Positions 1 to 11,400 of a stretch of DNA of 64,000 bases are shown here, piece after piece. The position numbers and the translations under genes were made by a program. This DNA comes from Cenococcum geophilum 1.58 (lineage: Eukaryota > Ascomycota > Dothideomycetes > Gloniales > Gloniaceae). Within the stretch, counting starts at the first letter, position 1; every line of letters begins with the position of its first letter. The stretch lies in contig KV748182.1 in assembly GCA_001692895.1 (NCBI GenBank), positions 1,306,341 to 1,370,340 of the forward strand, read 5' to 3'. The notes beneath the pieces are model-generated. The model was not told the origin of the DNA. It saw nothing but the letters and a program-made list of their open reading frames with translations, and searched no databases.

Positions 1-217
1 ACAGCTCCTTATAGATATAGAAATTAAGGACTACTTACCTAACTAATACTTTACTGAGTATGGTGAGGTAAATAGTATATAAACCGTTGCTGTTCTTAAT
101 GACTAATCTACGCTCCATTCTATTACGAAGTTAGATATCTTTAATAAGCTAAAGGAGAGCTCCGCGTTTTCCTTTAACGACAGATACTTAGCGAACGTCT
201 TCTATAGTATTATGCCG

Positions 218-3200
218 GATACTAGAGCCGCAGGAGTATCTATAGTAGGAGAACCTTAAGTTTAAGCCCTTTAGTAGCTTAATAGCTCTATTTAGATTAA
301 CTATTTAACAGTAGGCCAACACACGATTTGTTTTGGTAAGGGTACTATAATCTCTTTTAGCATAATTAGGGTCTAAACCCCCTTAGGATATATCACTTTC
401 TATATTATCCCTATAAACACTCCGTTTTTATTTTATATTATAAATATAAATAAATTAGGCGTTAGGCTTAATAACCTTAAGAATATACTTATTTAGGGAG
501 ATAATCGGGTGCCCGTTATACACAAGTAGGGTTACCCCTAGTTGCTCCTTTATTAACTAGAAAAGAGTGTTGCTTAGAGCTACTTAACTAAGTTAGAATT
601 ACGCCAACTATACCGTCGTTTTGGCCACCCATCCGTTTATTAATTGCTTAGGGTTCTTTAGCAAGTAGGCTATAAAGTTAAGATTAAGGCAATTAAGCAT
701 CTTATAAAGTACTACTATTACTACTAAATAAACCAGAAGNCCCCTAGCCGATTTAAGTTTACCCTTAAAAATAACTATAACTTTAACTTCTATATTATTA
801 TTAATGTTATATATCTTAGCGGCAAGCTAGTACTCTAAGTTATTAACTTCTTAACCTTCTTCTAAGCCGCGCGTTTCTTAAAAGATATATTAGCCAGAAA
901 CGTATAGGATACCCTTTAGTTATACTAGATTAATATCTATTTAGGACCCCCTAATTAAATTATCTATAATATAGGAAAGAACTTCTTATCTATAGAGTTC
1001 CGATAGCAGATAAAGGCAATAGCAATTAAGGTTAAGGAAGTCCCCATTAAGGCATATAATAGTATTAAAAAAGTAGAGTAATATTACGCGCCATTACGCC
1101 GCGTATATAAGATTATTTCTTTAGAACTAAAGGATACTAGCAAAGAACTTACCTTATAAATAGCTGTTAAAGCTATTAACAATTCTGCTGGCCCGGATAG
1201 ACTTATACTTATATTACTAGTCTTTAGCGCCTACCCTTAAATAACTAATAATTCTCTACTATCTCCCTCTATCGTGTAATAAGCTAAGGCTATTTATAAG
1301 GCAATAAAGGAGGTGTAACGTCTCTACGCTATATACTAGGTTAATAACGCACTAGGAATAAGAAATNGCCNAAATACCTTAACTANNNTTAATCTGCNAN
1401 TCNAGTCTAAAGTACGCGTATAGNNTAAAAAGGGANGATGGTTAGGCCTATACTAACTTATTATAATTAATAGTTAAACTTATACTATTTAGATGCCTTA
1501 CAGACCCACTTAATTCTATTTAACTATTATTAAGCCTTATTATAAAGATAATAATTCTGAGCCTTTATAGGATGCCCTAGAAGATGCCCTAGAAGAGAAC
1601 TATAATTAATATACTCTAGAAGGCGATTACGATCCCAATATAATTGTAGTAGATGCGCTATAACCGTAACGCGGTAGAGGTCGCCTAAAGGGATTACAAA
1701 ATTGCTAATATCTTATTAATTTTAAAGAACAATTTATTGCTGCTATTAAGAATGGAGTTAAGTTATTAATAGCCTTTATAATAGCCAAAGAGAAGGCTAA
1801 CTTTAAGCTCGTAAAATAGCTCTAAAAGGAAGGTTATATTATAACCCTAGGAGCTCCTTTCTAAGTATCCGACAAGCAGGAGATTAACGGTCTTATTGCA
1901 AAAGGAGTCTTTAAATTTAAGAAGTATAACCCTATTAAGTTCAATAGAGTTCGCATCTTTAAGTTAAGAATAGTTAACGAGATTAAGGGCAAAGCTACTA
2001 ACGCCCTATTTAAGAAATTAAGGCTTATTATCCAAGGCTATAACGACAATGGTAAGGAGGTAATTCTTATATAATCTCCCATAATTTAACGAGCTAGTTA
2101 GCGAGTTATTATTGCGCTAGCTCCCTCCTTAATAAAGAATGGAATAGCGGTCTATTTGCGAGATATTACTTAGGCCTATACCCAATTAAAAATATACCTT
2201 TAGCGCTTAATATTAGCATACCTTTTAGAGTAAATTCGCCACTAATATCCCGAAGATATAATTATGGTTATACTTAAGCCGTTATATAGAATTGCAGAGG
2301 CAGAAACTTATTAGTGGGCCACCTATAGTAAGCACCACAAAGAGAAACTTTTAATAACTATATTTATATTTAATCTATACTTTTTTATTATAACTACGGG
2401 AACCATTGCTTTACGCTAGAAGGGTTAAGGCAAGAAAATTAATATTATTAATGTTAATTCTCTAAAGTAAGAATATATGGAGTAACGCGCTTGCGGAGCT
2501 TATATTGCTTTTATCTATTAACCCGAGGCTTCCTTTAATCTCTTAGTTGCCGCTTAACACCAGGAACTAACTAAGGAAGATATTCTTACCCTAAATAAGC
2601 GTCTTTCCTAGTAAATAAACTATCTTAATTAGGGACTACTCTACGTGCCTATTAATCTTCCTACCGCTAAGCTCTTTATATTTGTTAATAGATTATTTAT
2701 AAATAATAAAGACTTTAGCTCCTAGCTAAAATATAAAATTATTATCGCGAATAAATCTACTAGAGAGAATAACTTTATAATCTATAGCAATCTTATCTAT
2801 TAGAGCTTAACTAAGAGTAAGCGCGTTACTTAAAGCGTTCTAGCGTTAGAGATATATAGAATGGTTAGCAGAGTTAATATAGCAATTACAATTGGAACTA
2901 CCCTAAAGATAATTATAGATTGACTCAAACTTCCTATTATCCCTATAATTATATACACTAACTTATATTCCCTCTATAAGTGTTTAGTTAAGCTTAGTAC
3001 TATAAAGGAGAAGCGCCTTATAATCGATATTATGGCACTTTAGCAATCCTATAAGCGTTAAGAACTCTTTAAAATTTAATAGATTAATGGCTAAGATAAC
3101 CTAGTAAATATAATAATAAAGGCGAACCTAAACAAGGCACTAGAGACGCTTATTAATATAAATACTCTATATATATGAGTTAAAGGTTAGGTTAAAAGGG

Positions 3201-3220
3201 AGTCCCTAGAAATTTCTTAG
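218..3220 (+). pseudogene. copia pol polyprotein, RIP-inactivated
   Basis: One reading frame stays in register for about 1,000 codons (anchors at 218, 611, 1901, 2726 and 3179 are all in phase) and is broken only by TAA/TAG and a few TGA. Near 218 a D-T-R triplet sits where the retropepsin DTG is expected. At about 611 YRRFGHP matches the GAG-pre-integrase zinc region. The integrase core follows to about 1370, including the stretch ending in YYAPLRR. RT begins with KGVFKF near 1901 and includes IQRASQR and YLRDITQAYTQ near 2085-2185. RNase H covers about 2725-3170. The FVDD/TDD-like catalytic box expected soon after 2390 is not seen; the frame passes from ITTTGTIALRQKGQGK straight into the linker, suggesting an in-frame deletion. 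Ambiguous bases at 740 and 1367-1436 fall in integrase. Confidence 0.85.
740..1436. other. scattered ambiguous bases (N)
   Basis: Single or short runs of N occur at 740, 1367, 1371, 1386-1388, 1398, 1400, 1403, 1424-1425 and 1436, with one more at 40560. They are isolated uncalled bases rather than a scaffold gap, consistent with low-quality consensus over a repeat. The copia frame remains in register across them. Confidence 0.95.
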
Positions 3221-3230
3221 TTACGTAAGG

Positions 3231-3350
3231 TCTTAAGATGTCCAGGAACTTTGACCGGCGGTTAAAGTTGTCTAATTAGTTATATTCTACAGACCCTGAC
3301 TTAAACCAGCTAATTAGGATTTTCTATCCCTAAGATGGAAAATCGCTATT
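3231..3350 (+). repeat. dual-palindrome module, copia copy
   Basis: Palindrome 1 at 3247-3269 has arms AACTTTGAC and GGTTAAAGTT around a CGGC-type centre. It is preceded by TTAAGATG and followed by GTCTAATTAG. Palindrome 2 at 3318-3344 has arms GATTTTCTAT and GATGGAAAATC, is preceded by CTAATTAG and followed by GCTATT. The same two palindromes with the same flanking words occur in two other LTR families in this window (20602-20766, 31803-31977, 63410-63545). The position is just 3' of the pol stop. Confidence 0.85.
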
Positions 3351-3562
3351 AGTTCGCTTACCGCTAGCGCCTTAGCGGCCCTACCAATAAGATACCTACC
3401 CACAACTTATAATTAAGAAAGCATTACGTGCTAAGAGGCAAATTTTAAGACAGCGAGACTTATATTACAATGGCAATAGTAAGTAAGGAGAATTAATTTT
3501 TATTCCGCTAGTTAAGCGGTCTATATATATATAGATAGCAACTATAAAAAAAGAGTTGCCAG

Positions 3563-3740
3563 TGTTGGGAATAAAGGCATATAAGGTATATTGCCGTTAT
3601 ATGCGGCAAGTTACCGTTACGTGCCGCCGCGGCACTAGCGTGGTAAGGAACCTTAAGTTCCTTACCCCTTTCTTTAAGGATATTAAGAAGAATAATAATT
3701 ATTATACTATCTACGAACCGTAGCTACGTAATATTACCTT
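3563..3740 (+). repeat. possible copia 3' LTR
   Basis: The sequence TGTTGGGA at 3563 is the usual start of copia LTRs, lies 340 bp after the pol stop, and follows an A-rich segment that could hold the polypurine tract. Without the 5' LTR neither the start nor the end can be verified; the end given is a guess near the loss of GC content. Confidence 0.3.
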
Positions 3741-3849
3741 GTGTAACTAATATTAGGAATACTATTTATTTTTAATTATTAATTTTTTTAGAATAAATTT
3801 ATAATTTATAGTAGTAGAAATTATACTGCGAATATGGTGAGTTTTGGTG

Positions 3850-6580
3850 TGAAATCGCTTAGACGCAAAGACTTTTGTCCTAGTACTGTATCTAGGTTTA
3901 AGGAAAGGGACGCGTTAAGTACCTAGATATAAGCATTAGTCTAAAACTATTATTATAAGTAGTTATATACCAATAAAAGTATATTAAAGCGCTGCTTATT
4001 AAATCCTATATTATAGTTAGAGTCTAGGTTAAAAAGATTATTAAAATTATATTTAAATAAATTTGGAATTACTTATATAGCAGGGTTATTACTATATATA
4101 GTTACTTAAAGTCTCTTTAAGACGCCCTATTACAAAAGCCCTAAAATCTAGTTCTAGCGCTCTATTAACTAATCTACCTATATAGCCTTTATTTATCCCC
4201 AGGCGGCTAATATTAAAATTAGTTACGGCGTAGCCTAGGTAGTTAGAATAAGAGTAAAGAAAGAATAAATTACTATAAAGATTGGCACCTGCTTTAAACT
4301 TTTATTAAATAAAGCTACTACTTTTCTATTTATTAATAGCGTGGCGGATTATTATATAAATTAGCATAACTGCCCTAGGGTTAATTAGGCAGAAAGTGCT
4401 GCGTATCTATACTAAACCTAAATTACCACTTTCCTTTAAAGAATAACTTAGAGAGACCTGTTATAATAACTAATACTATAAAGTAGGATTACTCGCCCTA
4501 TGAATAGTTAGGAGGGTACTAAGGTAGTATAGCTATATATACTATTTTAGAGTATTAAAAGTTATCTATATAGAGTAGCTCTTCTACTTTAGTAATTATT
4601 TCTTACTTAGAGAGTTTTCTAAATAAGTACTTAGCCTTTACGCAATATTAGATGTGTTTTAATAGTTTATACCAAAACACGCTTAGGGTATTATATATCT
4701 ATTTTATGTTAGTATATATAGAAGCGATAAAAGGTAGCTTACCATGCGATATATTAATGGCGACGGTTTATATATAGCCTTGCTAGGACTATCGCCTTTA
4801 AAAACCATATTATACTCTACTACTTTATCCTATACTAAGTCTATTATCTTTTCCAGAGTTATTATACTCCCTTCTAGCTATAGTATAAGAGGAATACCTT
4901 TAGGAGCGTTGCCTAATATTATAAACATTAGAAAAAAGCACACGGCAGTTTTTAATACTAGTTTATCCGTAGGTTTTAGTTTTAGTTTACTACTACAACC
5001 TAATCCTTACTATCTTCTGACTATATCTATACTATATTAAGCCTTTTACGGTTTATTACTATGTATAAACGCCGCGTAAACTGGCTTAGCTATAGTATTA
5101 TCTTCGCCACTAGAAATAAGCCCTTTAGTAAAGGGACGGTAGCGTTAAAGCTGCTTATTAGGGCAATTTAGGACTTATAACCGCTGCTAAAGTATTACAG
5201 GTATAAAGGAATAGAGTTTATATAATAAATACTACGGTTAAATTCCGTATATATAGATCTAGAGATTCTTTATCTAAACTCTACTGGAGTTATCGGCGGT
5301 GCGCTTTACCCTAAGGCACTAGGTATCTATCTTCTTTAAAACCGCTATTTATATCTAATTAACGTTTTAGGATACTATTTCTAGATACTCCGTCGCCATA
5401 TATAGCTGTCTACTATAGTTAGCTATATGCTACCGGGCATATACAATTTATAGTACTTTAGCCCGACTACCGTTCGCTTATACGTTCCTAGATTCTTCTT
5501 ACACTAATAGTGCTATTTCTTTTACCTTTCCCTTAGTCGTAAGTATATATTAGTATTTTAAGCAGTTATATAAAGGGTAATCTATACCTTATTTTTTTTT
5601 TAGAAACTATAGTTATATTCTTTTAGGATAGTAGAGGTTGGTAAACCTTTAGTATAACTAATATAAAAGTTAAAGAAGTCTATAAAGATACAAAGATAAA
5701 GTATAACACTTTTAAATCGTATATTTACTAGTATAGATATAGTTAACGAAATAGAGGAGTAAAGGGGTAGGTTTTAATATTCTGCTAGGGAGCTTAGGCC
5801 TATCACAGCCTATTTAGGGCAAATTACGGCAAATTACCGTATTATCTTGCCGTTAGCTACCTAATATTAAGAATTCCTACTAATAAGTAAGTACTAAAGC
5901 TAATCTTTACGGGCAAAAGCGTTATAACTACCTATAAAAATATAAGAATTTAACCAATTTATATAGATATAGCTAACATTTTCTAGCGGTTTAGTAGGTT
6001 AACACCACCTAAGCAGTAAGTGCTTAATGGTTATCCTTATTCTCCCCCCTTATTAAGACGTACTCCAAAGCTTCTATTTATACCTAATTAGCCTATAAAT
6101 ACACCTAAGACGTAAAGTTAGTTTAATCGCGCTATTTCCGCCTTTTTTACCTAAAGTCTCCTTTAAAGCGTATTAGCTTAGGCAATAAGCTAATAAAGTT
6201 ATTTTATATTTAAAACTTAAGGAGAGCCTTTATAGAGGAGTAGCATAAGGCTATTCTATATATTAAGAAGCGACAGTTATAAAGATTAGCTATTAATTTA
6301 GCCCTAAATATTAATAGAGTTAATATACTCAATTACGAATAGATAGAAGAAGCTTAAACTATAAAGGTAGAGATTATTATAAAAATAAAGCCTATTAAAG
6401 AAAAACGTGCGGTAAATCGGAAGAGAAAGGCAAAAGAGGGGGGGTTATTATACTACTTTGCTAATACAAAATTCGCTAAAATACGTATAGCTAGCCAGCC
6501 TCTTACTCTAACGAGCCCCTCCACTACTTAATTTACCTATATATTGGACACGCTGCCTCCGCCTTTAAGCCAACTAACAG
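3850..6580 (+). pseudogene. unidentified long RIP-degraded coding frame
   Basis: I do not recognise this product. Reading through TAA/TAG, one frame is open from about 3900 to 5880 (anchors at 4026 and 5061 in phase). A second frame, shifted by one base, is open from about 5990 to 6580 (anchors 5998 and 6361 in phase). A single indel near 5900-5990 would join them into about 880 codons. The C-terminal part is basic (KEKRAVNRKRKAKE near 6385-6435), then Pro/Ser/Thr-rich (near 6490-6580). The part around 5061 begins MYKRRVNW. The near-absence of non-RIP interruptions argues for a once-functional protein, probably another transposon product given the neighbours. There are no diagnostic catalytic motifs I can name. 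Confidence 0.5.
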
Positions 6581-6849
6581 CTTTCTTAACTTCTCTCTAT
6601 CTTGCCTTATCTTATAGCCAATTTACCCTATTTTATAGCTAATTTGCCCAAATTCCTAGGGATTAAATATACTGGATTCCCTATTAATTATATTAGCCGT
6701 TTTTATTTTCGTTCTAAGGCCTCCTATAATTTAATTAGAAGCTTAGTTTTAGATTTTTATTTCTTTATAAACTTATTTACACGTATGCTATTAATCTAAA
6801 GAAAATTGTTATTATAGAATTAATTGTATATATCCTAATCTATATATGA
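6581..6849. other. AT-rich intergenic stretch
   Basis: No repeat, terminal motif or convincing coding frame is seen between the unidentified frame and the 3' end of the Plavaka-like gene. Any terminal inverted repeat of the Plavaka element would be expected here but could not be matched to the other side by eye. Confidence 0.5.
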
Positions 6850-9800
6850 GTTTATTTAAAACGTTTTTCTTTTATTTAGTAAAGTTGGTATTAGTTATAT
6901 AGGTCTCTTAATATAGGAAATGTTATATATTTAGTAGCCGTCTAGGTTTTATCTATTTTGCGCTATATTTATAGGAAATCGTTCCACTTTAATTATCCTA
7001 TTAAAAGGATTTACCTTACCTCTATTATATGGACGGAATAGCTTAAAAAGTACTCTATAGTATACTTAGTATCTACTATTTTTATCTATATAATTTAAGT
7101 CCTATACTAATACCAGTAATTCTAAATAAGCAGCCCGCGTTCCCTTTATTCTATCTAGTGCGTTCTTATATTCTTATATAAGAACTTAGTCCCTTTATAG
7201 GGCAGTAGTCAGCATCTAGACTGGATTATAGCGTGCCTATACTTTATATAGTTGATTAAGATTATAGAAGTCTTTACCGCGTTAGGTATGGCATATTATA
7301 GAGTAATAAATACTAATAGGTAAATCTTATACCTAGGCTGCATCCATTTTAAGGCGCTTAATGTCTAAATCCGTTACTTATATACTATTAACTCGCTTAT
7401 AACATTCCCGTATAAATAAAGCTAGTTTTATAATAAATTTATTAATACCTAGCCTAGTCTAAATTTCGTAGGCTCTACGCTATAAATTTGGGTTTATTCC
7501 GCGCATTAAAAACATTTAGTTAGTTAACTAGCAGCAATCCCATCTATACGGCTCGTCTATTAGGTTAACTATGCCTAATAATAATGCAATATATAAATCT
7601 TCTATAGTATTAGCTGCTAATATTGGCCTTATATTTTCCTATATCTCCATTTCTTGTATTACTATAGTGTTTATTAATTCCATATTAAGATAAATCATTT
7701 ACTTTTTATACCCTTTACGCTTATTTAATCTTTAATAAAAATTCTTCTAAAAATATATGCCCTTTTGCCGTGCTCTATTATAGTTCCTATTAGGGCGCTA
7801 AATATATAAATTATCTCCGGATAGTAGGAAATTGCATAAAGTTTAGGTATATTAAAATTAGGTAGGTTTTTATTATTAGGTCGGTATAGTAAAAATACCT
7901 CTTTAGTTTTATCCATTTAATATAATACAGCTTTAAGATATTTAATCGTATCTTTATTATATAATTTATATTCGGCTAATAATATAAAGTTAACTATAGC
8001 ATAAATAAACAGCATTGCCCCCTTATGCCTATATAGCAACGGTACCATAACTAGTATAATCTATTAAAGAAGGACTTATATATCTTTCTAGTCCATTAGC
8101 TTAACTCTACAAAGTTATCCCACCTAATTATATCCTTAAAGGGTTTAACCTTAGCAAATTATATAGTTAAAAGACGTTTTACCCTATCCTTAGTAGATAA
8201 TAGAGTTTTTACACTACTCTAATTAGTTATTAGAACCCTTCCTTTCTCTTTCTTAATATTAAGTAGTAATGCCTAAAGCTAGCTTATTAAATGCTCCGTA
8301 ATGCCTTTATATAGCTAGTATAATAAATTAGGGGCCATTATAGTATGTATATCTACTATATAATAGGACTAGGCAAAATTTTAAATTGGCCTAATATATT
8401 TAGGGTCGCTGTGATTTAACTGCAAGTTCTACTATTATTTAAGTTGCTTAATAGTTAATTTATGCGTCCGTTATAGCTATTTGCCAAATATAGTACTTAG
8501 TAGGTTACCTCGTTTATAAGGCGGTACGTAACATATTATATAGTATTACCCTAATTTTACTTCTATTAATATAACCTACTTTTTATAATCTGCTATAAAC
8601 CTAGTAAGTATAAAGTAACATTACCGGATAAACCTATCCGCGTATTATATTAGTATACCGCGCCTAGTAGCGCGTTTAAGGGCTAGCTTTTATATTAACT
8701 TAAGTACCAATACACTACTAAGGCAAATACTTACGTTTAAACATAATACTTATTACTTAATAGTATATATCCAGTTTGTTTATCTAGTTACTTAGTAAGT
8801 TTATAGGTATATAACCTAGCAGAAGTATTACTAGCCTACTAGCTGCACGTTAAGTCTTTAATAAGATATTAAGTATTATAATATAAACTAGATACGCCTT
8901 TTTATCTCTAAATAGTATAGTTAGCTTAGTTTAGTCGCTACTAGGTATTACTATAATAGCCGTCGCACTATTAGGTAATTAATCTTATATCTTTTACTAA
9001 CGGTTAGCCGTATATACCTCGTTATATACTCTATTACCTTTTACATTTAATTAATAAATAGGAGAATAAACTATATTATCTTTAAATAGGAAATAACTAA
9101 TTAGGAAGGCTACCACGCTAAGTATATTATAGTGGTATATCTTTAGGTTTTTGCCGTATATATTAAGTTCTATAATTTACCAGCTCTTATTACTTACACC
9201 TTTAAAAATAAAACGTAGTTTTATCTTAACTTTTTTTGTATTTTAGCATAATATATATCCGTCCCTTATATTTTTAATATAGGGGTCTTATAACCACGCG
9301 TCTATTTCTTTTATTAACGTACTATTATATACCTACTAGGCAACTTACGCCCATTCTACAGAGCTTATAAAAGGGTAAAACATATTATTGCCTTTATTTA
9401 TTCCATTTACTAGCTAGCTAGGCCTTAGCAGGTAGTCGCAATCTATAGTAAACTACTAATTAGAGTTTCCCTCTATGTGGCTAAGCGGGGTTCCTATATA
9501 GCGGCTAGTTACTTTATAATAAGTTTAGGCGTAATAAATATCTAAGGTAGAGAGGCTTATTGCTATATAACTGTGCGTTTTGGTACTAGTTAGTTGTTCT
9601 ACGGGTGCTATATAGCTTAGCTCCTCTACTAATATTAAGCCGATATCTCCTATAATAGTTAATAAAGTATTATTAATAGCGATGTTAGTTACTATAAGGT
9701 TATATACCCATTATTCTATAGTAAACCCGTCATCTTTATATATATCTACTTAAGCCTAAATTATAGGATAGATATTATCCTGTTAGTTAAGATAGTCTAT

Positions 9801-9920
9801 ACCTATAGCTTTACAGTATAGCTTATATCGCGCTAATCTACCCATGGTAGAAATTGTATACTTACATTTAGGGCACTGGCGATTTATTAAGCCTATTATA
9901 ATAGCAACAAATGCGGCTCC
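6850..9920 (-). pseudogene. Plavaka-type DNA transposase, RIP-inactivated
   Basis: The minus strand holds a frame of roughly 1,000 codons interrupted by RIP stops. At the N terminus (about 9890-9840) CPKCKYTISTMGRLARYKLYC-like residues form the Cys/His zinc finger typical of Plavaka proteins. Next come a variable region and then WLQDPYIKNI and KVKIKLRFIFKG near 9290-9220. The family signature NRVYNEVYTAN followed by an SSDQTKLT block lies near 9035-8900, corresponding to the conserved NRVYxE and D-xTxLT regions. The tail carries IIEHGKRAYIFRRIF (7790-7735) and ends near 6850. Plavaka elements are fungal cut-and-paste transposons allied to CACTA. No TIR or target duplication was located, so the element limits are unknown. 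Its orientation is opposite to the flanking relics. Confidence 0.75.
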
Positions 9921-10199
9921 TTACGTTGTTATTAAGATTAGATAAGTCGGTTTATATTACGGTAGATTATATAACTAATTTAATAGCTATAATCTGTGGT
10001 AATCTGCTAGCTATCCTAATAACTATAATAGCTTGCTCCTTTTAAATTATAAGTTAAATATACTAAGTAGTATATTATCCTAAGCGCTAATAATATATAA
10101 AGCAGTATTATATCCTACAGTACCTATTACAATTAATTTATAACCACTAAATATTTATAAACCTTTAATCCCGCGGCCCTTACTAATACTATACATACC
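9921..10199. other. AT-rich stretch without recognised feature
   Basis: It lies upstream of the Plavaka-like start and before the next plus-strand frame. I see no tandem repeat, hairpin or LTR-like end. It may contain the 5' untranslated part and terminal repeat of the Plavaka element. Confidence 0.45.
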
Positions 10200-11400
10200 T
10201 AGTATAATAACAACACAATTAGATGGTATATATACTATAGATAAGGCATAGTATAAGTCTACTAGTAAAACTCCTAGGAAGGATAAGCAGATTATATTTG
10301 GGTTTAATATTAGCAGCGCTCGTTTATATAAGATTAAAAGGGCAGTTAAGGATATTATAAATTAAAGTAATATAATATTTATACGCTTCTAAGACTAAAT
10401 AAATTACGCCATTTAAAGTAAAATTATAGCTAAAATTATTAATTAAATCCCAGAGTCTAGTAATGCTCTAGTTAGGTAGACTAAGGAAGTGGCTTAATAT
10501 CTCCTTATTCGCACGTAGTTAAATATACGCAAGAAAGCTAGCCGGGCTAGTGCTAAATTAGGACTTTGGTATAGAGCTATAAATTCTACTATAGGGTACC
10601 CTTATATAGAGCCTTAGGACGTATATTAATCTCTTTTACCTAAATATATTAATAAATATAACGTTTAGGGTCTTATAATCTATATATATTAAGATCTAAA
10701 GAATATACCACAGTTTATAATTTATATAGATTTAGGTACTAGTCTACTTCAAACTAACTTAGCGGAAGGGTAGATAAGTCTTTTAGATTTCCCTAAATTT
10801 TTTAATATTATCTAGGATGTAAGAGTTAACCTAGAGATAGAGGAGTTATAGGCAGATATACTAATAATTATGCTAGTTTAGAATATGGGACTTTTAAAGT
10901 ATACAATATAATAAACGCTTAAAGCCTTTAAGGATATAATTGTTTTTATAGTTATAAATATACGTGGTATATAGTAGCAGTCCTTATAGCTTTAAATTTA
11001 ATACTATTTAGAGTCTTAATTATTTACTAGGAGCCCTACTTAAAAGGGTATATTAAAGCGGCCTTAATTAAGCTAAAATATCGATCCTAGGCAGGCAAAA
11101 CGTCCTAAGGGTATTAGCCTTCATTCTTAGGTACTTCTAACTCCGCCTATTATACTAGTTATTTATAAAGAATATTTTCTATAACTAGAGGAAGCGTATT
11201 TAGCAGTAATCTGCTATAGTAAATTGCCCTTTAACGCGCGCGCGTTATATTCCATTAGTATAAACTAGCTTTACCTTAACCTTACTACTTAACGCCAACT
11301 ATTCCGGTTAGCCTTTTCCTATTTAAGTAGTTATAATAAGTATATAAATGCAAAAACTATTTAGCTATTATTACTGCGAGAGTATTTACCTTAGGCTGAT
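10200..11400 (+). pseudogene. unidentified frame upstream of SNF2 copy A
   Basis: When TAA/TAG are read through, a plus-strand frame is open from about 10200 into the region where the two SNF2-gene copies begin to match (about 11400). It includes LDGIYTIDKAQY near 10222 and a Lys/Arg-rich part near 10510-10540 (IRKKASRASAKLG). It may be the N-terminal part of the SNF2-type protein of copy A, because the frame appears to continue. However, the corresponding upstream part of copy B does not obviously match it. No known domain is recognised. Confidence 0.35.

Larger units (their letters stand above)
1..3740 (+). mobile_element. Ty1/copia retrotransposon, 5' part outside window
   Basis: A copia-type element runs into the window from the left. 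Its pol frame (protease, integrase, reverse transcriptase, RNase H in copia order, integrase before RT) occupies 218-3220, followed by a noncoding 3' region with two palindromes and a possible 3' LTR near 3563. No 5' LTR or gag is present, because the window starts inside the element. Heavy RIP is visible as TAA/TAG/TGA stops. The right boundary is uncertain since there is no second LTR to compare. Confidence 0.8.

Noticed and set aside
4744-5040. 98-residue uninterrupted frame on the plus strand
   Set aside because: It is only a gap between RIP stops within a degraded region and shows no sign of being a separate gene.
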